This document shows, in pieces, positions 1-10,948 of a stretch of 64,000 bases of DNA. The position numbers and the translations under genes are program-made. The stretch is from Daucus carota subsp. sativus (lineage: Eukaryota > Streptophyta > Magnoliopsida > Apiales > Apiaceae), in contig NC_030387.2 of NCBI RefSeq assembly GCF_001625215.2, positions 33,689,606 through 33,753,605 of the forward strand. Reading direction: 5' to 3'. The notes under the pieces were generated by a model. The model saw only the letters and a list, made by a program, of their open reading frames with translations, had not been told where the DNA came from and made no database searches. How positions within the stretch are numbered: the first letter of the stretch is position 1; each line of letters begins with the position of its first letter.

Positions 1-1286
1 CAAACAAATACATACGCATCTTTTTTCATTCTTTATCCTATTATTACTGTTTCCACGCCTTGTGATTCTCAAAACAGATTATTGTTACATTTAACTGACC
101 TTGTGAACATTAAAAAAAATCAGCTTACAATAAGGCTATTTGGCAACACTTTTTTTAAAATGATTCTGGACTCTTTTTTTTAACTTTTTAAGTTGCTTCT
201 ATTTTTTATGTAGTGATTGGCAAAATAAATGGAAGTGCATTTTTTTAGATTTTTACATGTTCATTTTGATTTTCCAGAAGTCAAATTGACTAATTTTTGA
301 CTAAACATTACAAATTATCTGTTCATTATTTGTAAAATCTGAAAAATACATATTAATATAGACTAAATATACTTTCGAATGATATAATTCTTATTATTAT
401 TTTCAATTATATGATATATGTAAATTTCAGTCAAAACATAATCAATTTGATTGGTCAGAATGGGTGGCAATATCAGACACGACCCGAACCCACAACCCGA
501 TTTACTGAGACAAAACCCGAAAATCACCCGATTGACACAAAATGGACCCGAAATGACCTGAAATTAGAATTTCATTTTTAATAACTTCAATTTTCAGTTT
601 TATTTTATATTAAGTGATTTTAGTTTTACCCGAAATCGACCCGATTGCTGACACGAACACGACCCGTTACCTGAAATTGCGCACCCCTCAAACATGTAAA
701 AGGGAACAGAGGAATTACCATTTTACAGAATAGCTTTGTCATGTGCACTCTGTCAAATTAGTCCAACTTTTTTTTCCTTGAACAATGAACTTGGCTTACA
801 TGCCTACAAATCCGTTGCAAGAACGTTGGAGAAACTAGATGATAAATCTCTATCATTTAGAATATATGGTGCTGCAAATCTAGTTCATATCTAAAATTTC
901 CTGACCAAACATGGAAAATATATCTTTACATTAGTTTGTCGAGCAGCCACTGCCGCACGTCCATATGTTTTTCAAGGTATGGCTCCTTAAAAAGCGAAAC
1001 AGAGTATGGGCTCTCTGTTTCCTGTCTACCAGTCTACTGTTAAGCATCGGGTATGATTTCTATTATTTTGCCATTCTTAAACATTTCAGTGGGAATTCTA
1101 AGAATACATAGTAGTTTCCTCAAATTTTTAACCACAAGTAAGATGCCCTAAAACCCAAAACTACATATTTATTAACTTAATCACATGAACTTAGCTATCA
1201 AACCATGATGGTTGTCCTTTAATCACACAAATGCCATACATGAATGGATATGATTCAAAAACAAAACACAGAAGAAGACTGAATTT
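1..1286. other. Intergenic DNA and probable 3' UTR of glycerol kinase
   Basis: No protein gene is supported here. The right part next to the glycerol kinase stop probably holds its 3' UTR, which is transcribed leftward. The left part is AT-rich spacer with one hAT-like repeat, listed separately. Nothing else recognisable. Confidence 0.5.
462..692. mobile_element. Degenerate hAT-like MITE rich in ACCCGA motifs
   Basis: The stretch starts with GGGTGGCAATATC and ends with GCGCACCCCTC, which are imperfect inverted ends. Its interior repeats ACCCGA/CCCGAA motifs. The style matches the better preserved hAT elements at 23982-24716 and 53265-54185. I could not find a convincing 8-bp target duplication, so the boundaries are approximate. 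Confidence 0.35.
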
Positions 1287-3381
1287 CTATAGAGATAGAT
1301 CAGCCAAGTCAAAAGTCCTGGAAACGGCTTTGCACCATGACTCCACCTTTTTCTTTCTCTTTTCCTCCTCTAAAATTGGATTGAAAGTGGTAGCAATCTT
1401 CATCCTCTCACCCGAAGAGAATATCTCCTCTTCTTTCCAGACCCCGACAGCTAAACCAGCCGCGTATGCAGCTCCGAGAGCCGTTGTTTCAATATCTGCT
1501 GGTCTTACCACTGGGTTACCCAATATATCTGCCTGCAATTTATAACATAAGAAAAGTTTGATTATCCACTCGCTCATTAGAGTCGAGGGTCATTAGTAAC
1601 TAATTAATACTGGCAGGAATTGATAAAAATGCAACATTGCCACAGAAGGTAACATAGTTTGTCCCCAAACAAAAACCAAGTGCACCACTTTATTATCTGC
1701 CACTTTAATTTGAGTTAATAAATATTCTAGATAAAAGCATCAAAATTTAACTGTTGAAGAAACAGTTTCTGATCTTTGACAATAATTATCTTTTCAAGTC
1801 AGTGAGAGTTTAATTGTTTCGAGAATCCACTACCAAAGATCACATTCGGCATCCACTTTTGATCTACCTTTATGAAGAATGGCTTGAAGTTTACTACATG
1901 TTCGACACAAGAAAGTAACTATGTAATTCATTTTTTTTGGTAATTAAAACGAGTAACTTAGCAAAAGAAAACAGCTTGATAATAGACAAGTGAAACTACT
2001 TGTAGCAAATCAAAAAGATACGGAAGCAAGAAGCACAAATATACTACTGAGTGTGAGAGTGTACCTGAATTTGCATTAGAAGGTTATTAACGGTAGCACC
2101 ACCATCCACCCTAAGCAGAAACTTTTCTTTACTTTCCACTTCACTTGCATCCTTATGCATCGAGTCCAACACATCTTTTACCTGGAAACACATGCTTTCA
2201 AGTACAGCCCTAGCAATGTGAGCCTTATTTGTGAACCTTGTGATTCCAATACAAACTCCACGAGCATCATCACGCCACCAAGGAGCGAACAGTCCGTTGA
2301 ATGCTGGCACAAAATAAACCCCGCCAGTGGAATCAACCTCTGATGCCAATTTTTCAATTTCACTTGCTCTACCAATTAGGCCAAGACCATCTCTGAGCCA
2401 CTGAACTGCGGCTCCAGCAATAGCAATTGATCCCTCCAGAGCATAATTTGTTGGAGCATTAGGACCAAGTTTAAACGCCACAGTGCTTAGTAGCCCATGA
2501 GTTGAATTAATCATCTGATCACCAGTGTTTAGAAGAATGAAAGCACCAGTCCCATAAGTGCTTTTCGCTTCTCCCTTCCTACAAGCTTGGCCAACCATAG
2601 CTGCATGCTGATCACCAAGACAACCAGCAATTGGTATTCCCGTAATTGGCCATCCCTCTGTAACCTTCCCAATAATCTCTGAATTACTAACAATTTTCGG
2701 GAGTATTCCGCTAGGAATTCCCAATTCTTTCAACGTCGTCTTGTCCCAATCAAGAGTCTTAAGATTCATTAACATCGTTCTCGATGCATTTGAAACATCA
2801 GTGACATGCTGCCCCCCATCAATCCCTCCAGTCAAATTCCAAATTAACCAGCTGTCAATAGTTCCAAATAAAGCATCCCCACTTTCTACAGCTTTCTTAA
2901 CCTTTTCAACATTTTCAAACAACCATAACACCTTCAAAGCACTAAAATAGGTACTTATTGGTAAACCACACGTCTCCACAAAATGAGTTCTCCCCCCTTC
3001 TAATTCCTTCTCTAATCTCCTGTAAAGTATTTAGATCAAATTAAGTCTTCTACAATTAACCAACTATAATATACTATATTACAAACACCCAATTCATATT
3101 CATTGTAACCACATTCATAAATGAAACAACATCCATGTTAACAGTACCTAATAACACCCAACCCAACAAGATTTTTCCACACAATTAAGGCAAAATATTA
3201 ACAAGTAGCCCAGATCTTGATCACACGAAATAAAATGACTGATGAATCAAACATAGACTAACACAACATAAATGCATATTACACACAAACACAGAGAGAG
3301 AGAGGGATAGAGAGAGAGAGAGAGAGAGAGAGCGAGAGGGAGAGGGAGAGGGGGAGGGAGGGAGAGAGAGGGAGGGAGGGG

Positions 3382-3423
<42 letters not shown>

Positions 3424-3863
3424 CTGCAAATAGAACTAGTGCGAACATCCATCCAAACAATAGCATTGTGAAGAGGGGCACCAGTTGACTTGCTCCAAAT
3501 AACCGTAGTCTCTCTCTGATTAGTAATCCCAATAGCTTTCAATCCTTTCTCAACACTATGACCATCAGCAGCAGCCTTCTCAATAGCCTTCGTCATACAA
3601 ATCCTCGCACTCTCCAGTATCTCAACTGGATCATGTTCCACCCATCTAACCAATCAAAATCAAAACATTCACATAAACCACCACACACAAACCCATAAAC
3701 CAACACAAATAACTAAAAAACAAACTCACCCTGCTTCTGGGTAAAACTGAGTGAACTCAACCTGGTGTGATCCAATGGCCTTAGCGTCATGATCATAGAT
3801 AATGAACCTCGTACTCGTCGTCCCTTGATCAAGCGAACCAATAAAAACATCAGATTTCGCCAT
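1287..3863 (-). CDS. GLPK: Glycerol kinase (FGGY carbohydrate kinase)
   Basis: Phosphorylates glycerol to sn-glycerol-3-phosphate with ATP, the entry step of cytosolic glycerol catabolism. The Arabidopsis orthologue is GLI1/NHO1, also linked to non-host resistance. Four exons on the minus strand: 3863-3730, 3645-3424, 3019-2065 and 1532-1287. They join in frame to 518 aa, close to the Arabidopsis length. The N-terminal phosphate-binding motif is [11 protein letters not shown] (about residues 9-19). The substrate region has [10 protein letters not shown] and [17 protein letters not shown], and the C-terminal ATPase half has STYGTGAF and [16 protein letters not shown]. The ATG at 3863 gives the expected short N-terminus. 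Oddity: intron 2 begins inside a long CT tract directly at the exon 2 donor. Identity is very sure; junctions are read by eye but keep frame and family sequence. Confidence 0.95.
3293..3421. repeat. GA/CT microsatellite at the donor of glycerol kinase intron 2
   Basis: About 130 bp of nearly uninterrupted AG/GA dinucleotides with a few GGG interruptions (CT-rich in the sense of the minus-strand gene). It begins two or three bases inside intron 2, immediately after the exon 2 donor at 3423-3422. Confidence 0.95.
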
Positions 3864-4422
3864 CCTTTTCTTTCTCAGTTTACAATAATTTCTTCGAGTG
3901 AAACAGAGGATGAACTGTTGCTAAGAGTTGTGTTAAGATAAAATACAAAGAGACGAGGAAGAGTTAAATAAGCCAAGTAAATGTAAAGATATATATGGAC
4001 ACACGCTGATTTCTTGGGAAAATGTCCGTGAGTTTTATCCGAATCAGAAAAATATTTATCCTATTATGACATGGATATGATTAGAAAGGTCAATATTTTC
4101 CTTTTACGAGTGCTGTTAATTTGGACTAAACAGAGCCGATATATATTCGTTTTAATGAGTTCCGATTGTAAATTTAATATAACCGAATCAATTAGCTCAA
4201 AATTAGTAATGGAAGAGGTTGTTTATATCATTTCCTTAGTTGACTTGTTTTGGACAATAAGTCATCGATTTTATCTTTAATTTAACGCGCTTGCCAACCG
4301 GATTATCCGACATTTTTGGAGATGAAATTCGTCATCCACATTTATTAGATTCATTATTGACAGTTATTTTTTTAGATAGGTTATTAATTTCGAACAGAAC
4401 TACTCAAGTTTAGTGGAAAATA
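3864..4422. other. Glycerol kinase promoter side and AT-rich spacer
   Basis: Upstream region of the minus-strand glycerol kinase. No coding sequence is supported and no TATA box was assigned with confidence. The short ORF at 4071-4280 has no recognisable similarity. Confidence 0.4.
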
Positions 4423-4725
4423 CTCCCTCCGTCCCTATTTATCTGTCCACTTTAGAAGTAAAAATTTGTCCCTATTTATCTGTCCATTTATACTTTCAAA
4501 ACTAATTTAATGATAATTTTTCAAATATATCTCCATAATTTCAATTTTCAAGGCTTGACTTATTTAAAACTTGATTGAATTCATGTTTTCAAAACATAAA
4601 GTAGGGGTATTCCACCATTTTCAAGATATTAATTAGAGGCATTTAATGAAAAAGTTTATACAATCAATTATTCCTTGATATGTGTTTTTTTTCCAGAATG
4701 GACAGATAAAAAGGGACGGAGGGAG
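4423..4725. mobile_element. Stowaway-like MITE (Tc1/mariner type)
   Basis: Terminal inverted repeats CTCCCTCCGTCCC and GGGACGGAGGGAG are flanked by TA dinucleotides (4421-4422 and 4726-4727), the classic Stowaway target duplication. The ends also share the subterminal TTTATCTGTCCA motif in inverted orientation. No coding capacity; 303 bp. Confidence 0.85.
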
Positions 4726-4727
4726 TA

Positions 4728-6051
4728 TATAATTACCTTTATTACTATATAATATAAATTTATATAAAAATTGTAGTTACCTAACTTATATAACGAGGAA
4801 TTTAAATTTGCGTCGATGATATTTGATATATTTGAAATATATATGGGAGGTTAAGCCTGGCAAATAACTAAATTATAAAAATTATAAGGAATAAAGATGT
4901 TACACTAGAATTAGTGTTTCGTTCATTCTGAATTAAATTTATTTTTTATTGATTATATCAATTTTTGCATGATGAAAAATATATAATTTATATTTATATA
5001 TATTAATAAATATAATTTTAAATTTTCAAAAATTGAATTAAAATATTTAGGTCGGAAAGTAAAGAGGTGAATATACGTCACGCAGGATATTACGCATTTA
5101 ATTTTAGCAAGGCTTTTGGTTGCGGTTGATGCGCAGTAGTTGATACTGATCACCAAATGAGATTAACTAGTTTGTATCCTGGTCTTGATGATAACGAGAT
5201 TAGTTACTAGGCAACCAAGTTCTTGTAATCTTGTTTGTGAGTTGTGACCAAAAAAAAAAAAAAAGCTTCATGTGTTCTTGTTCTTCACGCCCATGATGAT
5301 TCATGTGTATTCAGTATTCACGTCAAAATCACATCTTCCTTTCCTGCGCTTTTAATTCTAGTACTTCTCGTGTCCTTGCTTTTATCAACCATACTCATAA
5401 CTCTGCCGTTACAAGTATGACCGGCTCTATTTTAGGTACGAGCATGAGTCAAAGCCAAGAAACGATACTATCATGAGTCTTGTTCCCGGAAAATGTCTCA
5501 GACCCTAAATAGTTTTTAAATTTATTCTCATTTCTCAATTTTATGATTATCTCCGATCTTATTATAATCCTACAATCCGTTCCATATTCTTTATAAAAAT
5601 GTTAATTTTATAATGAAAAGTCATACACATCTACAACAATGTTTGAGTCTCATTATTGAGTTGAACAAATTATTAATTGTCATCGTCTGTTTTCATTAAA
5701 AACAAGTAAACGATTTCTTTAAAAATAATGTATATACAAATAGAAGTATCCATTCTATACGTTCTCATTTAATTATTAATACATCTTCATCATTTACCGA
5801 TGAAACTATCGACCAAAACTGCATACAAAATTTCGTCATCAAATCAATAACACCACTTACAATTAATAAGCGATAACAAATCATATGGTAGTTAAGGAAT
5901 TTTAATTTAAATTTAAAGTGATAATTGGTATTTTTTTTATAAAACTCGAGCAAAATATTCTAACTTAATAATTGAAATTGTACAAACTTTATCTGATTGA
6001 TAACAGATTAGATTTTCAATAATCCTCTTTAAATATAAATTCATCAACTAA
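4728..6051. other. AT-rich intergenic spacer
   Basis: I see no gene, tRNA or complete mobile element. There is a short poly-A run near 5252-5264. Confidence 0.4.
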
Positions 6052-6433
6052 GAGCAAGTCCAACAGTGCCCTAGCAAGTGTCATATAAATATAATAAAAA
6101 ATAGTGTCCTAGTAATTTAGGACATTTTTTATACATGAACTCCAACAACATGCCTTATATGTGTGCCTTATTATTAAACTAATAATTTATTTGAATTAGA
6201 ATTGGAGGGAAGTGAAAAAGTGAGAGGAGAAAGATGCATTAAAATGATGGGAAGTTAATATTTTAATGAGAAAATTAGTTTAGGACATGCTTAAAAATGC
6301 CTCAAAAATGAGGCACTTGTTGGATGTCCCAGTGGTTTAAAGCACCATTAGGACATTGTTGAAGAACACATTTCATCCAATTGCCTTATATTTTAACTTA
6401 GGACATCAATTTAGAACATTGTTAAACTTGCTC
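6052..6433 (+). mobile_element. PIF/Harbinger (Tourist-like) MITE, copy 1
   Basis: Begins GAGCAAGTCCAACAG and ends with the diverged inverted end TGTTAAACTTGCTC. Both sides carry TAA (6049-6051 and 6434-6436), the usual 3-bp PIF/Harbinger target duplication. The interior is AT-rich with repeated TTAGGACAT motifs. It is 382 bp, the same length as copy 2 at 6695-7076, to which its interior is related in opposite orientation. Confidence 0.8.
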
Positions 6434-6694
6434 TAAAATAACTAATAATGGTTAGGAATAACATTCCCTTTGCTCCCTCAAATGTTTATTGCACGTATTT
6501 TAATATTTTTTATAAAATATAATGTGATAAATTACCTTGAAACTTTTTTCTTTGAAGTAAAATTTGATATTTAAGTCTTATATTAAAAATAAGTTGTTAA
6601 ATTATATTTTACACGTGTTTTAGAATACTTGTCGAGCAATTTCCAACCATCGCAAAGAAAAGAGAAGCACAAGAGTACTAGTTTTAGGTTTTTA

Positions 6695-7076
6695 GAGCAA
6701 GTCCAACAGCTGCCCTATTTAATGTCCTAAGTCATGATATAGGGCATTTGATGAAAAAACTTAATCCAATAATTTCCTAGTGATGCTCTATATCACTAAG
6801 ACAACCCATTCAAGCCCTATTTTTGAGGCACTTTCTCTCCTCGCCCTATTCCATATTTTATAATAAATTTTTACCAACACTCTCTTTCTCTCTCTATTTT
6901 ATATTATGTTTTAATGATGAAAGTGAATTTTTAATAATAAAATATTAAACATATATTGAAAATAAGGCACATTGTTGGAGTTGAAGTTGAAGTTAGTAGA
7001 ATATGTCCTAAACTACTGGGACATAATTTTTTATATTATATTTAAAACTTCAACTAGGACACTGTTGGACTTGCTC
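6695..7076 (-). mobile_element. PIF/Harbinger (Tourist-like) MITE, copy 2
   Basis: Perfect 15-bp inverted ends GAGCAAGTCCAACAG and CTGTTGGACTTGCTC. The flanks are TTA and TTG, consistent with a decayed TWA target duplication. Read on the minus strand, the interior follows copy 1, sharing AGTAGTTTAGGACAT-type blocks, TGCCTTAT and TGCCTCAAAAAT. 382 bp. Confidence 0.8.
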
Positions 7077-7129
7077 TTGGCATCAAACCAATTCTATATC
7101 GGACTACTTTACGGAACTCTAACCTACCA

Positions 7130-7340
7130 TAAAACTGTCGTCTTCCGAGGACAAGAATTTATGAGAACTCCAAGCTACGGGCCCATTCAGCAATCTGTTC
7201 GGCCTGGACAATGAAAAGTCCAGTCCCAATGTTGGGCAATACCACCCCTCCGGCCTCCTGTCATGCGATTTACCAGGTTTCGGGCCTTTCAGCCTTTCCG
7301 GAAGGGCCACGAAAACTTCTGCTCCCAGGTTTCGTTTTGT
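7130..7340. other. GC-rich patch of unknown origin
   Basis: About 200 bp clearly richer in G+C than the surrounding DNA, open in more than one frame (for example minus strand 7119-7406). I do not recognise a protein. The composition resembles plant mitochondrial DNA or an old gene fragment, but nothing in it identifies a source. Confidence 0.3.
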
Positions 7341-7410
7341 TTGTCTCTTCGATTTTTCCGGAGAGTATATTCTTTTATCGGTTTTTATAGTGTGTCTATA
7401 GCACATGATA

Positions 7411-8784
7411 AGTACGAAATTTTACAAATCTGGTTCATTTTTATTGACTCTTGTATCTTAATAATACAACCACCACACCAATCGAATTCTCTCAAACATA
7501 AAAAATTATGAGCTTAGCATGTGCCCAGACAAACCCTTCTTTTATTTATGTTGATTAACCTCACACGTTATTTTATATTTATTGTTTTCTAAATATATAA
7601 AAAAGATAAGGGATGTTCTATATGGTACACTCGTAGGATTGACTTTTATCAATGGAACAATTATATTTTTAACTTTTATACCTGATAACCTTATGTTTAT
7701 GATTTCGCACGTATAATACCTTCATGTTATGTAACATTTAAAAGAATTGATATTGAATTGTAAAATAGGTTGAATACTTGAAATCTTTGTAAACAAAATA
7801 CATGAAATAGACTTTTAAATCATATAAATCAGAGTTAAACTAAATGAGATACTCCTATAAAAATGATTAAAGTTTGGTTGAGAAGTTTAGAAATATCTCA
7901 CTCAATTTATTATTTTTTGAGATATTCTTTATAATACACTCGTGAAATTGGCTTTTTCTGATGGTGTCATCACATTTTTTACTTCTATCTCTGTTAACTA
8001 TATATTTATGATATTCCATATATAATATCTCATGTTATGTAAAACATGATAAAATTGATTTCAGATTGTAAAATAAAGTATATATTTAAAATTCTTAATA
8101 AAAAATATATCAAATAGACCTTTGAATCATGTAAACCCTAGAAGTGATCAAAATTATTTAACCAAACTCCATAACGACAAATCATCTTTACATAGATTAG
8201 CCAAATCCATAAGCAACCTCTTTTTTCTTGCTCTAAGTTTCTGTATAACTTAAAAATATGAAGAAACTTAGGTGTTGTTTGGCCGTGGTTTTTAACCCCG
8301 GATTTCGAATTCACAAGTTAAAAGTACTTATTCGTACTGTGTAAAAAGTCGAGGAAAACTTATAAAAAATCGAGAAGTGCTTATAAAAAATTGATAATAT
8401 TACCTTTTGTTTCATGACTTCTACTTATTTTTTAAACAGTTTAATCACTTGCAAGTCTAAACTTACTACTAGCTTTTATTCCACTTCTTTACTTTAAGTA
8501 GAAAAACACTTATTTTAAATTCACCCAAACGGCTCCACAGTATGAAGAAATAACAACAAGATTTTGGGATCGTTTGGATTAGCTTAAAAAAACGACCTTT
8601 TACTTGAATTAAAGGAGTAGAGTAGAAGTGATAAACAAATATGTTAACAAAGTTTTTGAAAAACAAGCAACTTCTCTAATAGAAAAGCTAGCATTCTCAT
8701 CTTTCTGAAAACATTTCTGCTTATTCTCCAACAGCTTCCCTGTATGGTGTCCTAAGCTATTAATATAAGGAATATGACATAAAA
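7411..8784. other. AT-rich intergenic spacer with weak MITE-like ends
   Basis: No gene is supported. Motifs such as GTTGTTTGGCCG near 8276 and CACCCAAACGGC near 8524 look like the ends of a decayed MITE but could not be bounded. Confidence 0.35.
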
Positions 8785-9096
8785 CACAACTCCAGCAGAG
8801 TACTAGCCATCCCTTAAAAAGTTAAGATGCCCACTTCATTCCTCATTTTTAAGCATTGTGGAACCATTCCTCATACTATTTTGAAAAATAAAATATTCAC
8901 TTCTCTTCTTTTCCCCCTTCTTTCCCTCATTTCTCTCTCCTACTTACAAGTTGAATATAATATTATAATAATAATAGGGAATAAAAATAGGGAATGTTGT
9001 TGGAGTTCTCATTCAATAAAATGTAATAATCTCTTAAAAGATAAATATTTTATTATATATTTAAGGAACATGTTAGGACTCTGCTGGAGATGCTCT
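8785..9096. mobile_element. PIF/Harbinger-like MITE
   Basis: Inverted ends share CTCCAGCAGAGT: left at 8791-8802, right as ACTCTGCTGGAG before ATGCTC at 9096. The right flank is TAA, and the left has TAA one base away from the expected position. About 312 bp, no coding capacity. Confidence 0.6.
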
Positions 9097-9702
9097 AATA
9101 AGCTTCCGCTTCTGCTGAACAACCGGCTGTTTATTCTCATGTTTTAAAATCTAAAATAAATGGTGAAAACATATTTTACACCGCATAATCAATGAATGCT
9201 GTTTACAGAAAAATGCGTACAGAAAAAATCTGGATAAATACACCGGGCAGGAACGCACGCAACTCAACGCACAAAAACGTCAGCTACCGGCCTACGGCTG
9301 TCGAGAACAGCAATCGTTTTCTTCTCACTTGCTTTCGCCTGAAAAGAGCAGCGAAAGAAATGATTTTTGTTACTTTTTTTTTTCTAAATATTTTTGTTAC
9401 TTTTTTGTTTTCAAAAAACAAACGTTTATTTTCTGACATATTTTTAAGATTGTTGATTGTATATAAAAATATATTATATTTAAACATTTTCCGAAAAGTA
9501 AATATGAATATATATTTTAGTTCAAAAAATTGAGAAATGATATAAAATGCGGTCAATATACTTGAAAATGAGTGATAAGAAATAAAGTGTTAATTATTTA
9601 AAATTAAATGGGGTAATGGAGTAATATATTAATCTCCCATAATTTTAAATAATTAATAATTTATTTTGCTTTAGTTGCTACCACATATTATTAGAAATTT
9701 AG

Positions 9703-10162
9703 GAGGGGTGTATTGGATTAGATTTTAAAGCATTTTTTTTCATTCATGAAATTCGAGAGTATTCGATTGGGATTGTTTGAAATTCATTAAAATCTTGAGG
9801 TATTCAATTGGGATTTTAAATTCTGCTACAAAATCTGGTGGTATTCAATTGAGATTTTAAATTATACTTTAAAATCTGATGGTATTCAACTGAGATTGTT
9901 TAAAATTCATTAAAATATGATGGTATTCAAATGCTGATGGATTTTTTTTGGATTTCATAAAATGATGGATTTTGTGGCATTATTCAGTATATTTTAAGTT
10001 TTTTGAAATCTCACCAAAATCAATGAGATTTTGAAGTATTGTGTTTAAATCCTATAAACACTTCGATATTTATCAAGAATCCGCGCAAAATCAAAATCAC
10101 ATACAATTCATTAAAATCCATAGATTTATAACAATCCATTAAAATCCCAATCGAATACTCCA
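9703..10162. mobile_element. MITE-like repeat with internally repeated GGTATTCAATTGGGA motif
   Basis: The left end reads GGGTGTATTGGATTAG and the right end is its imperfect inverse, CCCAATCGAATACTCC. The interior repeats variants of GTATTCAATTGGGATTTTAA in both orientations at least five times. Superfamily not determined because no clear target duplication is visible. Confidence 0.55.
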
Positions 10163-10376
10163 TTAGTTGCCACTTTTGGGTTTGTGCCGGTCAAATTAAC
10201 CAAAGTTTAACTTGAATTTATTAATATTTTATCAAGTGAAAAAATAAAAAATATGTCTTCGAAAATAACTTTTAATCTACTTTAAAATATAATTTTCTGT
10301 TTTTTAAAATAATGAAAAAATAATTTATAATTTTTAGTCAAAAATTAATAAATTTAGCCAACAAAATAAAAATATA

Positions 10377-10677
10377 CTCCCTCCGTCCCAAAAAGAGTGA
10401 ACTGGTTTGACTTTCACGGAGATTAAGAAAAATGTAGTAAGTTTAGTTGAAAAGTAGGTAAAGTGGTGGGACCTACCAATATTTAATAATAGATTTGAGA
10501 TAGTGGAGGAAGATAGTGGGTGTAACAGTGTTTATATTATTATAGAATGAAGATAGTGGAAGAAAGTAGTGGGTGTAATAGTGAAAAGTAGTGTTCAAAA
10601 ATAGTAAGTATGGTAGGTTCATTCTTTTTGGGACGTCCCAAAAAAGAATAAGGGTCACATAAAATGGGACGGAGGGA
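10377..10677. mobile_element. Stowaway-like MITE upstream of the H+-PPase gene
   Basis: Starts CTCCCTCCGTCCCAAAAAG after a TA and ends with the inverted GGGACGGAGGGA. The interior blocks (ATAGATTTGAGATAGTGGAGG, AGAATGAAGATAGTGGAAG) recur in the element at 25030-25416, so both belong to one family. Its right end is about 170 bp upstream of the H+-PPase TATA box. Confidence 0.8.
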
Positions 10678-10846
10678 AAGATGATGACATTGTTTTTTCG
10701 AGATACCTATGTCCATATTCCATATCCACCGAATCCTGCTAATAATCACATCTGACGTGTGATACAACAGTCTCCACCGTAACAACCATACTCCCAACCG
10801 CACTCTACACGCCCCAATCTTATCCTCTGTACCTCACACCCACCAT

Positions 10847-10854
10847 TATATAAA
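10847..10854 (+). promoter_or_regulatory. TATA box of the H+-pyrophosphatase gene
   Basis: TATATAAA lies about 100 bp before the start codon, followed by a C/T-rich leader (CCTCTCCTCTCCTC) typical of plant 5' UTRs. Confidence 0.65.
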
Positions 10855-10948
10855 CACCGCCTCGTTACACTAAACCCCTCTCCTCTCCTCACTCTCTTAT
10901 CTCCTTTGTTTTCTTTTCTCTTCTCTCCGGCCGGCGAGATTAGCCACA

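Noticed and set aside
3221-3653. Long Ser/Leu-rich ORFs on the minus strand
   Set aside because: They are translations of the GA/CT microsatellite in glycerol kinase intron 2, running on from exon 2, not separate genes.
8270-8545. Possible MITE with GTTTGGCCG / CCAAACGGC ends
   Set aside because: Ends are only loosely inverted and no target duplication is visible; recorded only as spacer.
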